Positions 11,752-23,329 of a stretch of DNA of 64,000 nucleotides are shown one piece after another. The position numbers and the translations under genes were made by a program. The notes below the pieces were generated by a model. The model had not been told where the DNA came from and searched no databases. It worked only from the letters and a program-made list of their open reading frames with translations. The stretch is taken from contig MU401455.1 in the NCBI GenBank assembly GCA_022579005.1, positions 1 through 64,000 of the forward strand, read 5' to 3'. Source of the stretch: Poronia punctata. Its lineage: Eukaryota; Ascomycota; Sordariomycetes; Xylariales; Xylariaceae. Position 1 is the stretch's first letter; every line of letters starts with the position of its first letter.

Positions 11752-12795
11752 TCAACCCTCCATGTCGGGATTGTGCAGAGGCCTCTTGGACAACCAATTC
11801 TGGAAAGCCGCGTCCTCGACCATCTCGCGACATCTTTTTCCGTTATACGGGTATAAATTAGGATCATCAACATCTCGTAAGAAATTGTAATCCTCGTAGC
11901 CCAGATTTTTGAGCACGAACCATTCCTTGCCGAGTTCGTGGTTGAATTTTGACCATAGCCCGGGAATACCGTCATAGTCCCATTCAGGTTGCCAGAGACC
12001 TGCATTCACCCACTTCTGTTTGGCAGCGCGGTAGATGCGGCTGGTGAGGGCGTCAGGGAATTTCTCGTGCCCCTTTAGGTCGACGATGAAGGCGATGAGT
12101 TGGGTGTGGTGATCTTGGTACTCTTGGAGCATTCCTATATAATATGGTGGTCGCCTATCTAGGCCCGCACCTAGGATCTGCATGTTGGGATCGACGCTCG
12201 AAACTGAACTGGAAATGGACTCTGTGTCTGAGAAGACCTCTCCAGTCGGCGTGCTGCATCTTGACGACGTTTCGCTCTCCATGTCATCCGAGTTCTGGGC
12301 CGGGCCATCATAATCCCAACCGAGGATGCGATGCCTCGACACAGCCAACAGGATTTCATCGAGGAACTGCGCTCTGGGTATGGACGTTACATGCTCTAAC
12401 ATGAACTGGGCCACCTCGGCAGAACAATTGTCGAAGTAGTCGTCACCCCACTCTTCGTGCTGCCAGCTGCCTTGTTCCGGACAGACGATGATGTTGCCAT
12501 ATTCAACCTCGTCGTACAACCAGTCGATCTCTTTGTCAAAGGTCCATTCTTCCTTCCACTTGCCAAGACGGTTCCAGCGTTTTTTGGCATTGAGGACGGC
12601 CTTGGATCTGATGACGGATTGGGATTGGGTGCCTAAGGTCCAGAGGAACATATACTCTTCCTTGACATCTTGCTTGAACCGGTTGGCGGGGCGGGAATTT
12701 TCGCGGTCGGCGAGGATCTTCTCCTCAATGCGTCTCAATTGGCCCAGTCTCTTGCTGGAGTGAGGTTGCTCGACAATTGAAGTAGGTGGCGCCAT
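11752..12795 (-). CDS. unrecognised protein with a duplicated W-rich module
   Basis: An uninterrupted frame runs from an upstream ATG at 12870. The ATG at 12795 (start MAPPTSIVEQ) is preferred, because the 25 residues before it look like leader sequence; it gives 347 residues. I do not recognise a family. The protein has two related halves: 'AKKRWNRLGKWKEEWTFDKE' near residue 65 and 'AKQKWVNAGLWQPEWDYDG' near residue 262 share AK-x-[RK]-W-x3-G-x-W-x2-EW-x-[FY]-D. They are separated by an acidic, Ser-rich linker ('MESETSSRCSTPTGEVFSD'). No signal peptide, membrane segment or catalytic motif is visible. Trp and acidic residues are abundant, and the overall look is of a soluble protein. It is divergent from the RRM gene 4 kb away. 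Confidence 0.65.
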   Translation of the reverse strand: MAPPTSIVEQPHSSKRLGQLRRIEEKILADRENSRPANRFKQDVKEEYMFLWTLGTQSQSVIRSKAVLNAKKRWNRLGKWKEEWTFDKEIDWLYDEVEYGNIIVCPEQGSWQHEEWGDDYFDNCSAEVAQFMLEHVTSIPRAQFLDEILLAVSRHRILGWDYDGPAQNSDDMESETSSRCSTPTGEVFSDTESISSSVSSVDPNMQILGAGLDRRPPYYIGMLQEYQDHHTQLIAFIVDLKGHEKFPDALTSRIYRAAKQKWVNAGLWQPEWDYDGIPGLWSKFNHELGKEWFVLKNLGYEDYNFLRDVDDPNLYPYNGKRCREMVEDAAFQNWLSKRPLHNPDMEG

Positions 12796-13238
12796 TGTGT
12801 ATGTCGACGTTGTTGAACAAAGGGTATAAAGGGTATTTGGGCAGTCTGGAATCTGGATAAAGATTGCCAAGTGGTGTGAGCTGACGGAATAACCAAGTAA
12901 AGAATGGTAGTATAACCAGCAAGAGTATCAGTGTATAACCAGCAAGAATAATAGTGCAGAATTCTTGTGTAAAGTGAGGTTGTATGACTGATTGCTTGCT
13001 TGGCTAGAAGAAGATGTTATTCCTAGGAAAGATGGTGCAAGTATTTATAAACGGACATGTTTTTTTTTTTTTCTCCATCAGTTCCTTAACAGGTCCCGTG
13101 CCAAACAAGGGTTAACCTTTATCTTAGGGGTGTCATGTATCCTTCCCGAGCCATTGAAGAGCATGTAAATGCTTGGCGATAACATTGTCCGCTTTGCTGG
13201 TCAGCGTTATCTATTGTCCATTGTGGAGAGGCATGGGG

Positions 13239-13605
13239 GATTTCTTCAATGGGCTGCGTAAATGTGAATCACCATTGACAGTGTTTATCCCATCAGAGCC
13301 GCAACACGAACAATAGCAACTAGGTAAGCCCATGTTGTTTTTTTATTGAACAGCAGATTTCTCAATAGGCTGCGGACAAATGCGAATCGCCATTTCAGTA
13401 TACCTATCTCTGGAGGCCTCAATATGAACAGAAATCACAAGGATGACTGCGGAAGCCCACAGGGGTTTTTTTATAAAAAAAAACCTTGCAGATTTCTCAA
13501 TAGACCCGTGGACAAATGTGTGTCACCATTGTACAGTGTTTTCTCATTTGAGCCTCAACAATACACGTTAACGACCAGGTCAACCCTTCTTGTTTCCAGT
13601 CTACA
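13239..13605. repeat. three diverged tandem copies of a ~120-bp unit
   Basis: Copies start at about 13239, 13356 and 13491. Each begins GATTTCTxCAATAG/GGG, continues with 'GACAAATG' or 'GTAAATG' then 'CACCATT' or 'CGCCATT', and has 'GAGCC[GT]CAACA' or a similar word about 50 bp later. Unit length is about 115-135 bp. Divergence is substantial, so the duplication is old. It lies 440-810 bp upstream of the 347-residue minus-strand gene, in its likely promoter. T-runs at 13734-13748 and 13779-13798 follow. Confidence 0.65.
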
Positions 13606-14128
13606 ACCCGGTTAGCGCATCTGTCAAAACCACTTGACAGCTAAGCTACAGGACAGCACTGCCGCTTTTAGCTGCTGCTGTCAAACTGATAAGAGCTTAC
13701 AAAAAGTGACGGGAGCACTGTGGTTAAGTAAATCTTTTTTTTTTTTTGATCTCGTAATCGGTTCATGGTCATCACCTTTTTTTTTTTTTTTTTTTTTGCA
13801 GGGGCCCCCAAATTAATACAGTATCCTTGACAAAACAAGCCAGTATGTTATACTCTACTGCAGACAAACTGTACAAGATGTAATTACGCGTTTATTTTCC
13901 TATTGATCCATCAATTCTTCTATTTATGACCTAGTACTACTTTCTATCCCAAGATTAATATTTTTGACGTATTTGCCACCCCCTTAATTCTGCCGATGAT
14001 TTCTGCATGGGCTAGGGTTATTATTCTACGGTGGACAGGGGGACGGGACCGACGGGTGGCAATAGAAGGAGACACAAGTGCAGTGTTTATTCCGATGGCT
14101 CGATGGCGAACCTCCCTTACTGCCTCTG

Positions 14129-14185
14129 TCTGGACCTTGGTGTTGAGTCTGGACCTTGGTGTTGAGTCTGGACCTTGGTGTTGAG
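14129..14185. repeat. 19-bp x 3 tandem repeat
   Basis: Three perfect head-to-tail copies of TCTGGACCTTGGTGTTGAG lie at 14129-14147, 14148-14166 and 14167-14185, followed by a C-run and CT stretch. It is a minisatellite in intergenic sequence. The rest of 13606-15400 shows no gene. Confidence 0.95.
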
Positions 14186-15539
14186 AGCCTCCCCCCCCCC
14201 CCTCTCTACAAACAAAGCCCTTGGTACAAGGGACCTACATTTGATGGCGCAAAAGGTACATACATACTTGGTTGATACAAAGTAGCACTTAGAATAGGCT
14301 GCTGGATCCTGGGTGTCTTAGGCAGTAGACGACACCAGCTGTTAGCCACTTGGACCCTTCCTACCTAGAGATGTTCATTCTATTCTTCTTGTATTTACTG
14401 TTTCTATTCTAACAACAATACAGAATTTGATCTTAGCTTTAGTGTTAGGTAACTCTGGGATAACATTGTAGAGCGTCACTTGGGGCAATGCTGTGATATT
14501 ATGTACCAACATAAGTGGACAAAGCAAATAAATCAAATTGTTAGAGTAAACCGTGTTCTGAGTTATGGCGGCCTTCTACATCCTTTGGAGCGCAAAAGGT
14601 GAGGAGGATGTATCACTACTTAGGTACTTGTAGTATGGTTGGTCGCGTCTTGAACGCCAAATCACGTGATTTGCCCATTTCCAACGTCACTTCCTTCCAA
14701 GATTGTATCAGCGGTATAGACAACCAAGCAGCTGTGCAAGACATAAGTCTGATTACCTATCAAGGCTTGCATCTTGTTTGTATTTTTTACCAATGAATCT
14801 TAAAAGGCAAAAAGCATACAATAAAGGCTGTACATGACGACCCCAACCCTACTGACAATCAGGGTTAGGTATAGGTAGAGTATTACGTGACCAAGAAACT
14901 GTCGTGAATGATGTCCTAACTTCACTTAGTACCGGCTCAGAGTTCTTAGGTAACTTGCATATTAAATCTCAAAGGTCATGATCTATCTATGTCTCTTTCT
15001 AGTTAGTCTAAGGGAATATACATTTTTTGTATGTTGTTCTGTAGATCTTGGAATAGAAACTGCTTTTATACGTTGCATGATATGCTATATTTCAACATGA
15101 GTAGTCTTGTTTGTAATCGGTATCTCCTCGAGCGTGAAAAGAAATAGGACAACTAGTGACTATCTTGACAAGTCCTTCTTCACGTTGTTGTTTAACAGCC
15201 ATGTAGGTACTCACTCACTCGCTACTTCCCATAATCTCAAGTGAGGTACCGCTCGCTACGCAGCTTGAGATACCTTTGGCCAGAGTCATCGGCGACTCTA
15301 CCTAGTCTACACAAACCACCAAAATAATACATACAATCCATACCACGGTCACTACTAGATACTATATCTCTAGGTAAAGTGAAAAGGTATACTTTCCTTT
15401 TCTTTCACCATCCTCCAAGTCAAATCACCTCCTCTGCCTTCTTTACATTGTATCTATCCATTGTCCCGACCTCGACGTCCTATTCCCACATTTGAGGGAG
15501 AAGTCGACGTCACACTCCGTTCAAGCATAAATACTTTAC

Positions 15540-16885
15540 ACACACAAGTATTTTCTTCTTCTTCCTCCTCCTCTTCTTTAAACCCTGCCCTGTTTCCTCT
15601 TCCTTCATTCATCCCACAAGCCTAGGCGGGTATGATGAGTATATGAGAAAAATACTCTCTGATCTCTCTGTACAGACCTTGTGGTGAGTTTGATTTTTTT
15701 TTTCTCCCAGATACATCATCTTCTTCTTCTTCTTCTTTCTTTGCAAAGGGAACTTGTTACCAGTAGAGGTACTACATTACATTACTCAGGTAACTGTACT
15801 GTACTGTACTGTACTGCTGGTCTTTCTTTTCTATTTTTCACTTGTTCCTGATCCTGATCTCTGGTATGTTGTGCCCTTCTTCTTCTTCTTTCTTTATTCC
15901 GTTGTTCCTGATCCTGATTTACATCCTGGTATGTTGTTGTTGTCATCATTGTGCAGCTCTTCTTTCTCTTTTCTTTCTTCTTCAAGGTACAAGGTGCAAT
16001 TTTACCTACATACATACCTTTCTTTTTATCCCAATAAATCATCACGTTTACTGTTGTTGTACATTACATCTATCCATCCCAGATTCGACCTTTCCCCACA
16101 GACAACAACACAACACAATAACCAATAATCCCATCCTCCCAAAGCAAAAAGAAAATCGTGCTATCTGCCGAGAATCAGAGACGTAGCTAACATACCCCCC
16201 GGTCAAAAGAATTTAGCTCCGCGCAAAAGTTATCCTAACTAACTAAGGACCTTCCGGAACACGCAGAAGAAGAAGAAGAGTCTTCCGGAACATCAAAAGA
16301 AGAAAGGAAGGAAGGTATTCTGGAAAATCTGGAACCCTTGATATTATTTGCCAGGTATGTTGTGTGAGAGTTTAGCAAGCTTGTGTTCGTTTGTTCCCTT
16401 TCTTGCTGGTATGGTTATTAATGTTATCACTTCCTTTTTTTGCTTTGCTTTGCTTTGCTTTGCTTTCCTTGCTTATATATATAAAAACTGAGAGTAGGTA
16501 AGGTAGCCAAGTGGTTTGTGTTTTCTGTATGGCATATTTCTATCTATCCTCTTTGGTTTTTTTATCTTTACTTTCCATTTTCATCTTACATCTGTTGGCT
16601 TGTTTGTTGTCTAGCAAGTTTTAATTTTGATACCCCCCGTCTTGTCAATTTTCTTTTATTTATATAATTCCCTTGCCTCATTTCTTTCCCCTGCTGGAAA
16701 TTGTGAGAGAGAGAGAGAGAGTATCACTTTTGTTGCAGATATGCATCCATCCAATCAATCTACGAATCTCGTCATCTATACCCCAAGGAATCCCAAATAT
16801 TAACGAAATATCTATAGGCCATAGATCCGAACCACATCAAGAAAACAGGACCTTGACCTCAACCCCCCCCAAGAAGAAAAAAAAA
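15540..16885 (+). promoter_or_regulatory. pyrimidine-rich promoter and long 5' leader of the RRM gene
   Basis: This stretch is strongly CT/TTC-rich on the plus strand, as in many fungal core promoters and leaders. It has (GTACT)n at about 15795-15815, a duplicated 'GTTCCTGATCCTGAT' plus 'GGTATGTTGT' block (15842 and 15902), (TTTGC)n at about 16438-16470 and a GA run at about 16702-16722. Several upstream ATGs with short frames precede the chosen start at 16886 (AAAAAATGATG, with A at -3). The transcription start cannot be placed, so how much is leader and how much is promoter is unknown. The ATG at 16673 is in frame with the start but its extension looks non-coding. Confidence 0.5.
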
Positions 16886-19555
16886 ATGATGAACATCCAA
16901 CCATTCAGAACCGTGGCCCAGAGCCGTCGGTTCAGAACCGGTCCAGTCCTCTCAACCGGAAATTCCGACACTGGCGCCGGCGGCGGAGTGTCGCTGACTG
17001 CAACGACTCCGACAACCCCGACTTTCGGCCAGCAGACATTCGAGCAAAAGGCCACTGACCCGATTGTCCGAATCCCCAGCCGATTGAAGGCCTCTGCTCC
17101 GGCATTTGTTCCTACAACGTCAAACATGCCCGCTGTTGTTCAGGTTTCCGTCTCTCAGTCGCAATCTCGGGATACGACCCCGGGCTCTTCTGGCCATGAG
17201 ACTACTCCGACCTCGATCGAGTCGGGTAATAAAGGTCAAGGAATGCAGTTGACCGTCGAGCAGATGCGTGGAAAGGTATGTAAACTCTCTCTCTCTCTCC
17301 TCCCATCGTTTGGGCTCGGATCATGCAACTTGTCGCCGGTCGGTCGTATCAAAAATGACGAGTACCTACTAACACGGTATATGAAACCTGCAGGAGAGCC
17401 CTCGGAAGCTTTTGTACATGTACCAGGAGATGGATGGTCGTGAACGAGCCGTCACTGTTGCCACGCATGAGGAGTATACCGATGCCAATCGCGGAATGAA
17501 TGGCTACTCAGGTGACAGAGACAATGTCACGCGTTCCGCGACTATCAGCAACAGCGCCAATAATGTCCATGGCGGAAATGGCATGCAGCAGGCACCTTTG
17601 CATGGCAGAGCTGGCCAGGACGGTGCCAACAATGGCTACAACGGAAACCACATGCAGCAGACATCTTCGTATGGCAGAGGCGGCCAAAACGGTGGTGCCG
17701 GCTATGTCCAGGGAGGTTATCCTGGTCCCTCTCAGCAGCAACGTGGTGGTGGACAAGTTGCTACTACTGATGTCCGTTATGAAAACCGCTCTTCTGCCGG
17801 TTACAATCATCACCAAAAACACCATTCAGTCGCTCATGGTAAAGACCGGGGATATAGCAATGCCAAAGAGTCAACGGGCGTTGCTTATAGATACAACGCT
17901 GGCTTGCCTGGTAGCGCGTCCGATGGAAGGATCACCTATAACCCCAACAACAACAACGTACCCGACAACAATTCGATGGCCGTGGTACAGCACAGCAATG
18001 ATGGCCACCAGTATCCCGTCGTCAACGATACCGTCTACCTTGGAAGACACAACTTTGAGATGCCATCCCAAGAGGTCATGGCTTGCCGCTCCGAGCTCTT
18101 GCGCAGCCTACACTGGAATGAATGTCCCCGCGTCGAGGACATGACTGATCCCAAATTTCTTCCTTTTGTCGCGTGCTACAGTCAGTCGTCCCCGGCGGTA
18201 GACAACGGCGTTATCATCCTGAGAAATGTAAGTCTTTCCTTGCCCTACCTTGGCCAGTACAACACTGACTAGCTAGATCCCATATGAGACGACACGAAGC
18301 GAGTGCATCGCGATGCTGGGAAGAAACTCTAGGCTGCTCAGCGACGTATATGAGCCGGTACACATCATCATGGACCGAGTCACCAGCAAGACCCTCGACG
18401 CCTTTTGCGAGGTCGACAGTCTCCATGCTGCCTTGAATCTGGCGGCCAAATTTGGCGGCAAGGAAGAGAACGGTCGCCAAGAGAACAGTCGCCACGCCCG
18501 CCTTGGAAACCGGACTGTCGAGGTGGAAGTAAGTTCGCAGGCGAGTCTGATGCAAGCCTTGTTCCCCAACGCGGCACGCGGCGTCCAGTGGCACGGTGCG
18601 CAGCCTCAGCCAACCCTAAACGCCAAAGATCCATGGGATAATTTCAAGGGGTTTGTCACCGAGGAGGAAATGTCCATGTTGGCTAAGCACGTCGAAGTTC
18701 CACAGCGTGTAAGTGTTTCCCAACCCCTCCCCCCTTTTTCCTCGCAAGGAAGGTCGACTAAAACCTGCCGGATTAGTCTACGTTTTCTAGAGCCTGCCCC
18801 GAACGCCCTTACGAGTGCATGATCAGCACGCTCCGCAAGATGCCGTGGTACAAAGCTCAGTATATCACCATCAAGCAGCGGCAGAGTGTTTATGAGGCGT
18901 GCATGAAGATGATTGCCGTACTGGACAATAAACTCAACCCGAGAGAGGGATTTCCAGTCACAGAGCGCCTAACGCGTCAACTTTTTAACCGACTTGTCAA
19001 CTCGGCCATGCTCTGCCCAGGCTTTTCCGTAGTGCAGAAGCACAACATTGCCGTCCTCGCCCGCCTTTCCGAGGACAAAGTTCGGGGTTTCAATCAGCCA
19101 CGGTTTCCCGATTCGTGGCGTCACCAGTGGACACTGATTCCCAAGCCTGGAATGCCCATTGATCTGCTCGAGGTATGTAGAGTCGAGTTTTTTTTTATGC
19201 TGTGCACATGGCCCCATGATGACCAAAACTAACCTAAGAAACGCTGTAGTGGTATATTGCCGTAATCCGAACCGAGACCAACCGAGTTGTACAGAATCTG
19301 GATATTTCCCAAAAGATGCCTCTCCAGCAGCTGATGGAACGCGTTGATGGATACTGGGGTTATTTCTGGGCCGAGGCCAATTTCCCGGTTGGACCTGACT
19401 TTGACAACATGTCGCTTGAGGAGTGCAATGCCATCGAGTGGCGAGCTATCGGGGCAATCCTCACCCGCGCTGTCAAAGGTGGCGCCATTCCCCCATCGTA
19501 CACGATCGGTTCGAACCATCTCGACAGTTCCGCCCCGAGACAGATCGGATACTGA
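16886..19555 (+). CDS. RRM-type RNA-binding protein, 5 exons
   Basis: Exons 16886-17275, 17394-18227, 18277-18708, 18777-19172 and 19250-19555 join in phase to 785 residues; intron 1 has a textbook CTACTAAC branch site. Residues 130-330 are Asn/Gly/Gln-rich and disordered ('GGNGMQQAPLHGRAGQDG'). An RRM follows: RNP2-like 'GVIILRNIPYETTRSECIAM' spans the exon 2/3 junction, and RNP1-like 'LDAFCEVDSLHAALNLAAKF' sits in exon 3. The C-terminal third ('SRACPERPYECMISTLRKMP', 'PLQQLMERVDGYWGYFWAE') is conserved-looking but not a domain I can name. It resembles fungal RRM proteins related to fission yeast Mug24; that assignment is from memory and weak. It probably binds mRNA in cytoplasm or nucleus; targets are unknown. 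Confidence 0.78.
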
Positions 19556-21201
19556 TCCGCCCTCGTCGGTTCATCGTGATCCTCATGTTGATGTTGGCTA
19601 CAGTTATCTCGTTTTGAGATTCTCTTTCCATCTCTTCCTGTTCTTGTCAGGACGTTAGGTTGGAATAATCTATCCACAGCGAAAGTGGGATAGATGGTAT
19701 TGACCACATTACTTGAGAGTAAACGACTTCATTGGCATGGTTGTCTGGACTCTGAACCTTTCTGCCGGGGGTTTGGAGCTTCTTTTTTCTTTTTTTCCTT
19801 GAGTCTTGTTGCCGGCAGCTGGTCCGATTGGTAAGATTACCCCTACCCACCCAAAATCGCGATCCACTCTTCCCGTCTCATCTCTCATGCACGTACTCGT
19901 ACTAAATGCCGACTTTCTTTTAGAGTTCCGATTGGCAAAGTGCCCTGTTGGCTGATGCCAAACAAAAGGTCTTCACTCTAGGAGACCGAGCATTTTGCGT
20001 CCTTACTTGGCTGTGGGGATTTTTTATGTTGTTTTTGCTCATACGATCCATTGATGCGGCAGCGGCGTTGATGGAGTATGGTCAGGACTCGGAATCGCTG
20101 GACATTTGCTTGTCTAGTGGTTTCGGAAACATGATAAAGATGGATGGACGGCATAAGGCCGGCACTGAACGTGGTTTGTAATACTAGCTTTTCTCCTTGC
20201 TGTATACGTACACACACATGAGAGAGATCGGATACTTGACGATGGTATCGAGGGACTAGGACGGTTGATATCTGCTCGGCAGTGGGAAAAGCCCTTTTCC
20301 CTCCTGTCTGGCCTACTTACGAGTAGGTATTAGGTAGTGCATAGGTCAGGAAAATCCAACCGTCTTGCTAGCTAAGATATGTGTGCAACTTGTTCCATGT
20401 TGTGACTATACTCAATGACTGGCTTCTAAACATCGTCAAAACTTGAAGATGGCTGCATAGACAAAGATGATGAACCGAGTCATATTACAATGTGCAGCCA
20501 CCCCTTAAGAGGTAGGGATGTCTGATTACATATCACTTTTGCTCGCAGCTGGGCTGATGCAGAAGAAGCACGTGGAATGAGCTCACATTTGTTCCAGGCT
20601 CATCAGAGGTGGGCGTGGTGGGGTTGACATACGGATCAGGATGTGCATTGTGGGGTACTTTACCGATTGCATGCACCTGCTAGATAGCACCGACTCACGT
20701 AATTCAAGGTATTAAGGATAAATGGCAGGTGGTACCCCGGTAGATTCCCCCTCATCACCAGAGTACGTCTAGCTAGGTAGCTCCCTTCACTCCGAATCTA
20801 CCCATACATTCCCGTCTGCCATTGTCTCTCTATCAAATACATACCAACTTTAAAACAGACTGGCCACCCGATTTGTAATAGTACCAAAATTGAGAGACAC
20901 TTCGTGTACTACATGCACATTGGACCTAAGACGCTTTGCGACTACGTAGGTTAGAGCGCATATAGCTATCCATCATACATACATACGCACGTACGGCTAG
21001 CTATCGGCTATTCCAACACCCGGTCTTATCCACCATTTTCTATCTGGCGGGGAACAGCCAACCCCGAAGAACACCGTCAAAACGGCGTCCCCCGAGCGAG
21101 ATCCCGCTGGCGGCGTCCCGCCCAAGTCGCCGACCCAGACCAACACCAAGCCAGGTACTGCCACTACCCCTCGTGGCATGGCCAGCATGGCGCGTCCCAT
21201 A
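19556..21201. other. intergenic region between the RRM gene and SNX3
   Basis: This holds the RRM gene 3' end and the SNX3 promoter and leader. A 77-codon frame at 19948-20181 has one hydrophobic stretch ('WGFFMLFLLIRSI') but no homolog I recognise and lies where the 3' UTR is expected. The frame just upstream of the SNX3 start stays open back to about 20950 without an ATG, so an extra 5' exon cannot be excluded. Confidence 0.45.
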
Positions 21202-21942
21202 ATGCAGTCCCTGCCGGACCACCGTCACCAGTCCTTTGACGAGATCTACGGACCGCCCGAGAACTTTCTTGAAATCGAGGTACGTATACATGAACGATTG
21301 TAGCCGACATTACCCAAACCATGGCTATACTTTACCTCTCTTTTGTCGCTCTTGAGCGCAACCCGCTCTACATCCTACATATGCGATAAAGGGAGGGATC
21401 GTGGTACACATGATGCCGCAAAATCTCATCGTCGCAGAGCTATACACACCGCATGTCTCGGCACATCGTCTCCCTTCGGCGGCAGAAAATGCACGAATAG
21501 TACTAACATTGCGCCAACCCCAACCAGGTCCGTAACCCGCGCACGCACGGCACGTCGCGGAACATGTACACCGACTACGAGATCGTCTGCCGGACAAACA
21601 TCCCGGCCTTCAAGCTGCGCCAGAGCTGCGTGAGGCGGCGGTACAGCGACTTCGAGTACTTCCGCGACATCCTCGAGCGCGAGAGCGCACGCGTCACCAT
21701 CCCGCCCCTGCCGGGCAAGGTCTTCACCAACCGCTTCTCGGACGACGTCATCGAGGGCAGACGCGCCGGTCTCGAGAAGTTTCTCAAGATCGTCGTCGGC
21801 CATCCACTCTTGCAGACCGGAAGTAAAGTCTTGGCTGCTTTTGTACAAGGTGAGTTTATTCTATCTTCTAGAATACCAAGCCGAGTGTAAGCTGACATGA
21901 AGAAAAAAAAAAGATCCTAACTGGGATCGTAACGCTTGGTGA
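21202..21942 (+). CDS. snx3: sorting nexin SNX3/Grd19 (PX domain)
   Basis: SNX3 binds PtdIns3P on early endosomes through its PX domain and works with retromer to return membrane proteins to the Golgi. Exons 21202-21279, 21528-21849 and 21914-21942 join in phase to 142 residues. The start '[20 protein letters not shown]' was chosen because it matches the usual start of this very conserved short protein; in-frame ATGs at 21178 and 21187 are alternatives. The PX core is clear: '[18 protein letters not shown]' with the phosphoinositide-binding RRYSDF, then '[20 protein letters not shown]' and '[19 protein letters not shown]'. The tail 'DPNWDRNAW' is completed by the 29-nt third exon. Branch site TACTAAC is present in intron 1. 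Confidence 0.93.
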
Positions 21943-23329
21943 CGATCTCTCCTCAATTCGTGGTCGTCGGATCATACGCCCCGGAAGCTTCGCAAGCAGC
22001 GGTGCGATTCCCGACGACAACTAGATTCACATCATCATCATCAGCAACAGCAGCAACATTTTGGTCTGTTTTCTATCGCGAAGCGAGGATGGAGGCAAAT
22101 ACAGGATGGATCGGTCAAGGACAGCAGAAAGCTAGGTTAAACAAGGGTTTCGCTCTCTTCGCGTTTGATGAAGCCCACGAAAACGGCGAAACTGATGGGG
22201 AATGATTTTTTTAACCCTTCAGGAAAGCAAGGAAGGGAGGAATGGGATTCGAAAGTCAATTTCGCTGTTTGACGCGTGTGTGTGTGTGTGTGTATGTGTG
22301 GCATTTATATAGCGGGGAGCGGCTGCGTTTTTGTCGGCCGTCAGCGAAACAGAAGTAAGGGTAGGGTGAGCGGGCGAATGAGAGGGAGTGAGGGAGTAAA
22401 TGAGGGTGTGTGTGTGTGAAGGCTTGGGCCAAGAGTGTCTTGATACCTTTTTATAATTTTATCATCCTCTTCTTACTTAGTTAAAAAGACTGGTATTAAA
22501 TCAACCAGTTTATTTTATCTTACCCTTATTTTACTTTCGCACTGAACCCCACCCCCCTTTTCTTGCCTAACATGGACGATGATAACAGGTAACTCGGTTA
22601 TCCAACCTAAACTCCCATGTTATTTTCATGTTGGATTGATATGTAATATTATATATAGTATATTTATTTAATGACGGGTGCTGGATGTTTCTCTATCCTT
22701 TCATTTCATGCATGCATTCCCCCTTCTCCCATGTTATATATAAAATACAATGCGTGATGTGACATATAATGTACATGACAGGATCCATTTCTCCTCCATC
22801 CGGCGATTTGGATTGGGGAAAGATACCGGTGGTTATGCGTACGGGGGTTAACTTGGCCCCTTTTCCCGTCCGTCCATCTGGGACAGTTCCATGGATCAAT
22901 GGAAACGCTCCTGTCGTCGTCATCTTCTCTTCTTTCGTTTTGTAACTGTACAGTTGAGGTGAGCCTATCTGTCCGCAAAACCTAGATGGACATAGGTTTG
23001 GTTCCTTCTATAGTTGTTTTGTTGGTAGTTTTTTGTTGTTGCGCACTGCGCGGTAGTCTCGGGATTCGTCGCATCACGATACTGGGAGTCGTTTCTCGTT
23101 CGTAGAATAGACAACGGACTCTGCCTCCGCATCTCACCGCTTGTCCCGGATTTTATGTGTATGTAATTAGTTTAGTTATGAGGTATGGTACGTTTGTACG
23201 TTCGTTCGGTGGTAGTACAGGAGCGCAACGCAAAGGGATAGATTGTTCGTATCCGCTTTTTTTTTTAATCGATCGATCGTGACAACTTGGGCGAGGATAT
23301 TTATTCGTGCATCATGTGCGTGGAGTGCT
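21943..23329. other. convergent intergenic region
   Basis: This 1.39-kb space holds the 3' ends of SNX3 and the mitochondrial carrier. It contains a (GT)n microsatellite at about 22275-22300, GTGTGT and GAGGGAGT runs near 22380-22420 and an AT-rich patch around 22640-22670. No gene is seen. Confidence 0.5.

Noticed and set aside
15754..16186. 124- and 114-codon ORFs rich in Phe, Leu and Ser
   Set aside because: They arise from TTC/CTT-rich promoter sequence in two overlapping frames, with no domain.
19948..20181. 77-residue ORF with a hydrophobic segment
   Set aside because: It lies in the expected 3' UTR of the RRM gene, has no family resemblance and only one hydrophobic stretch.
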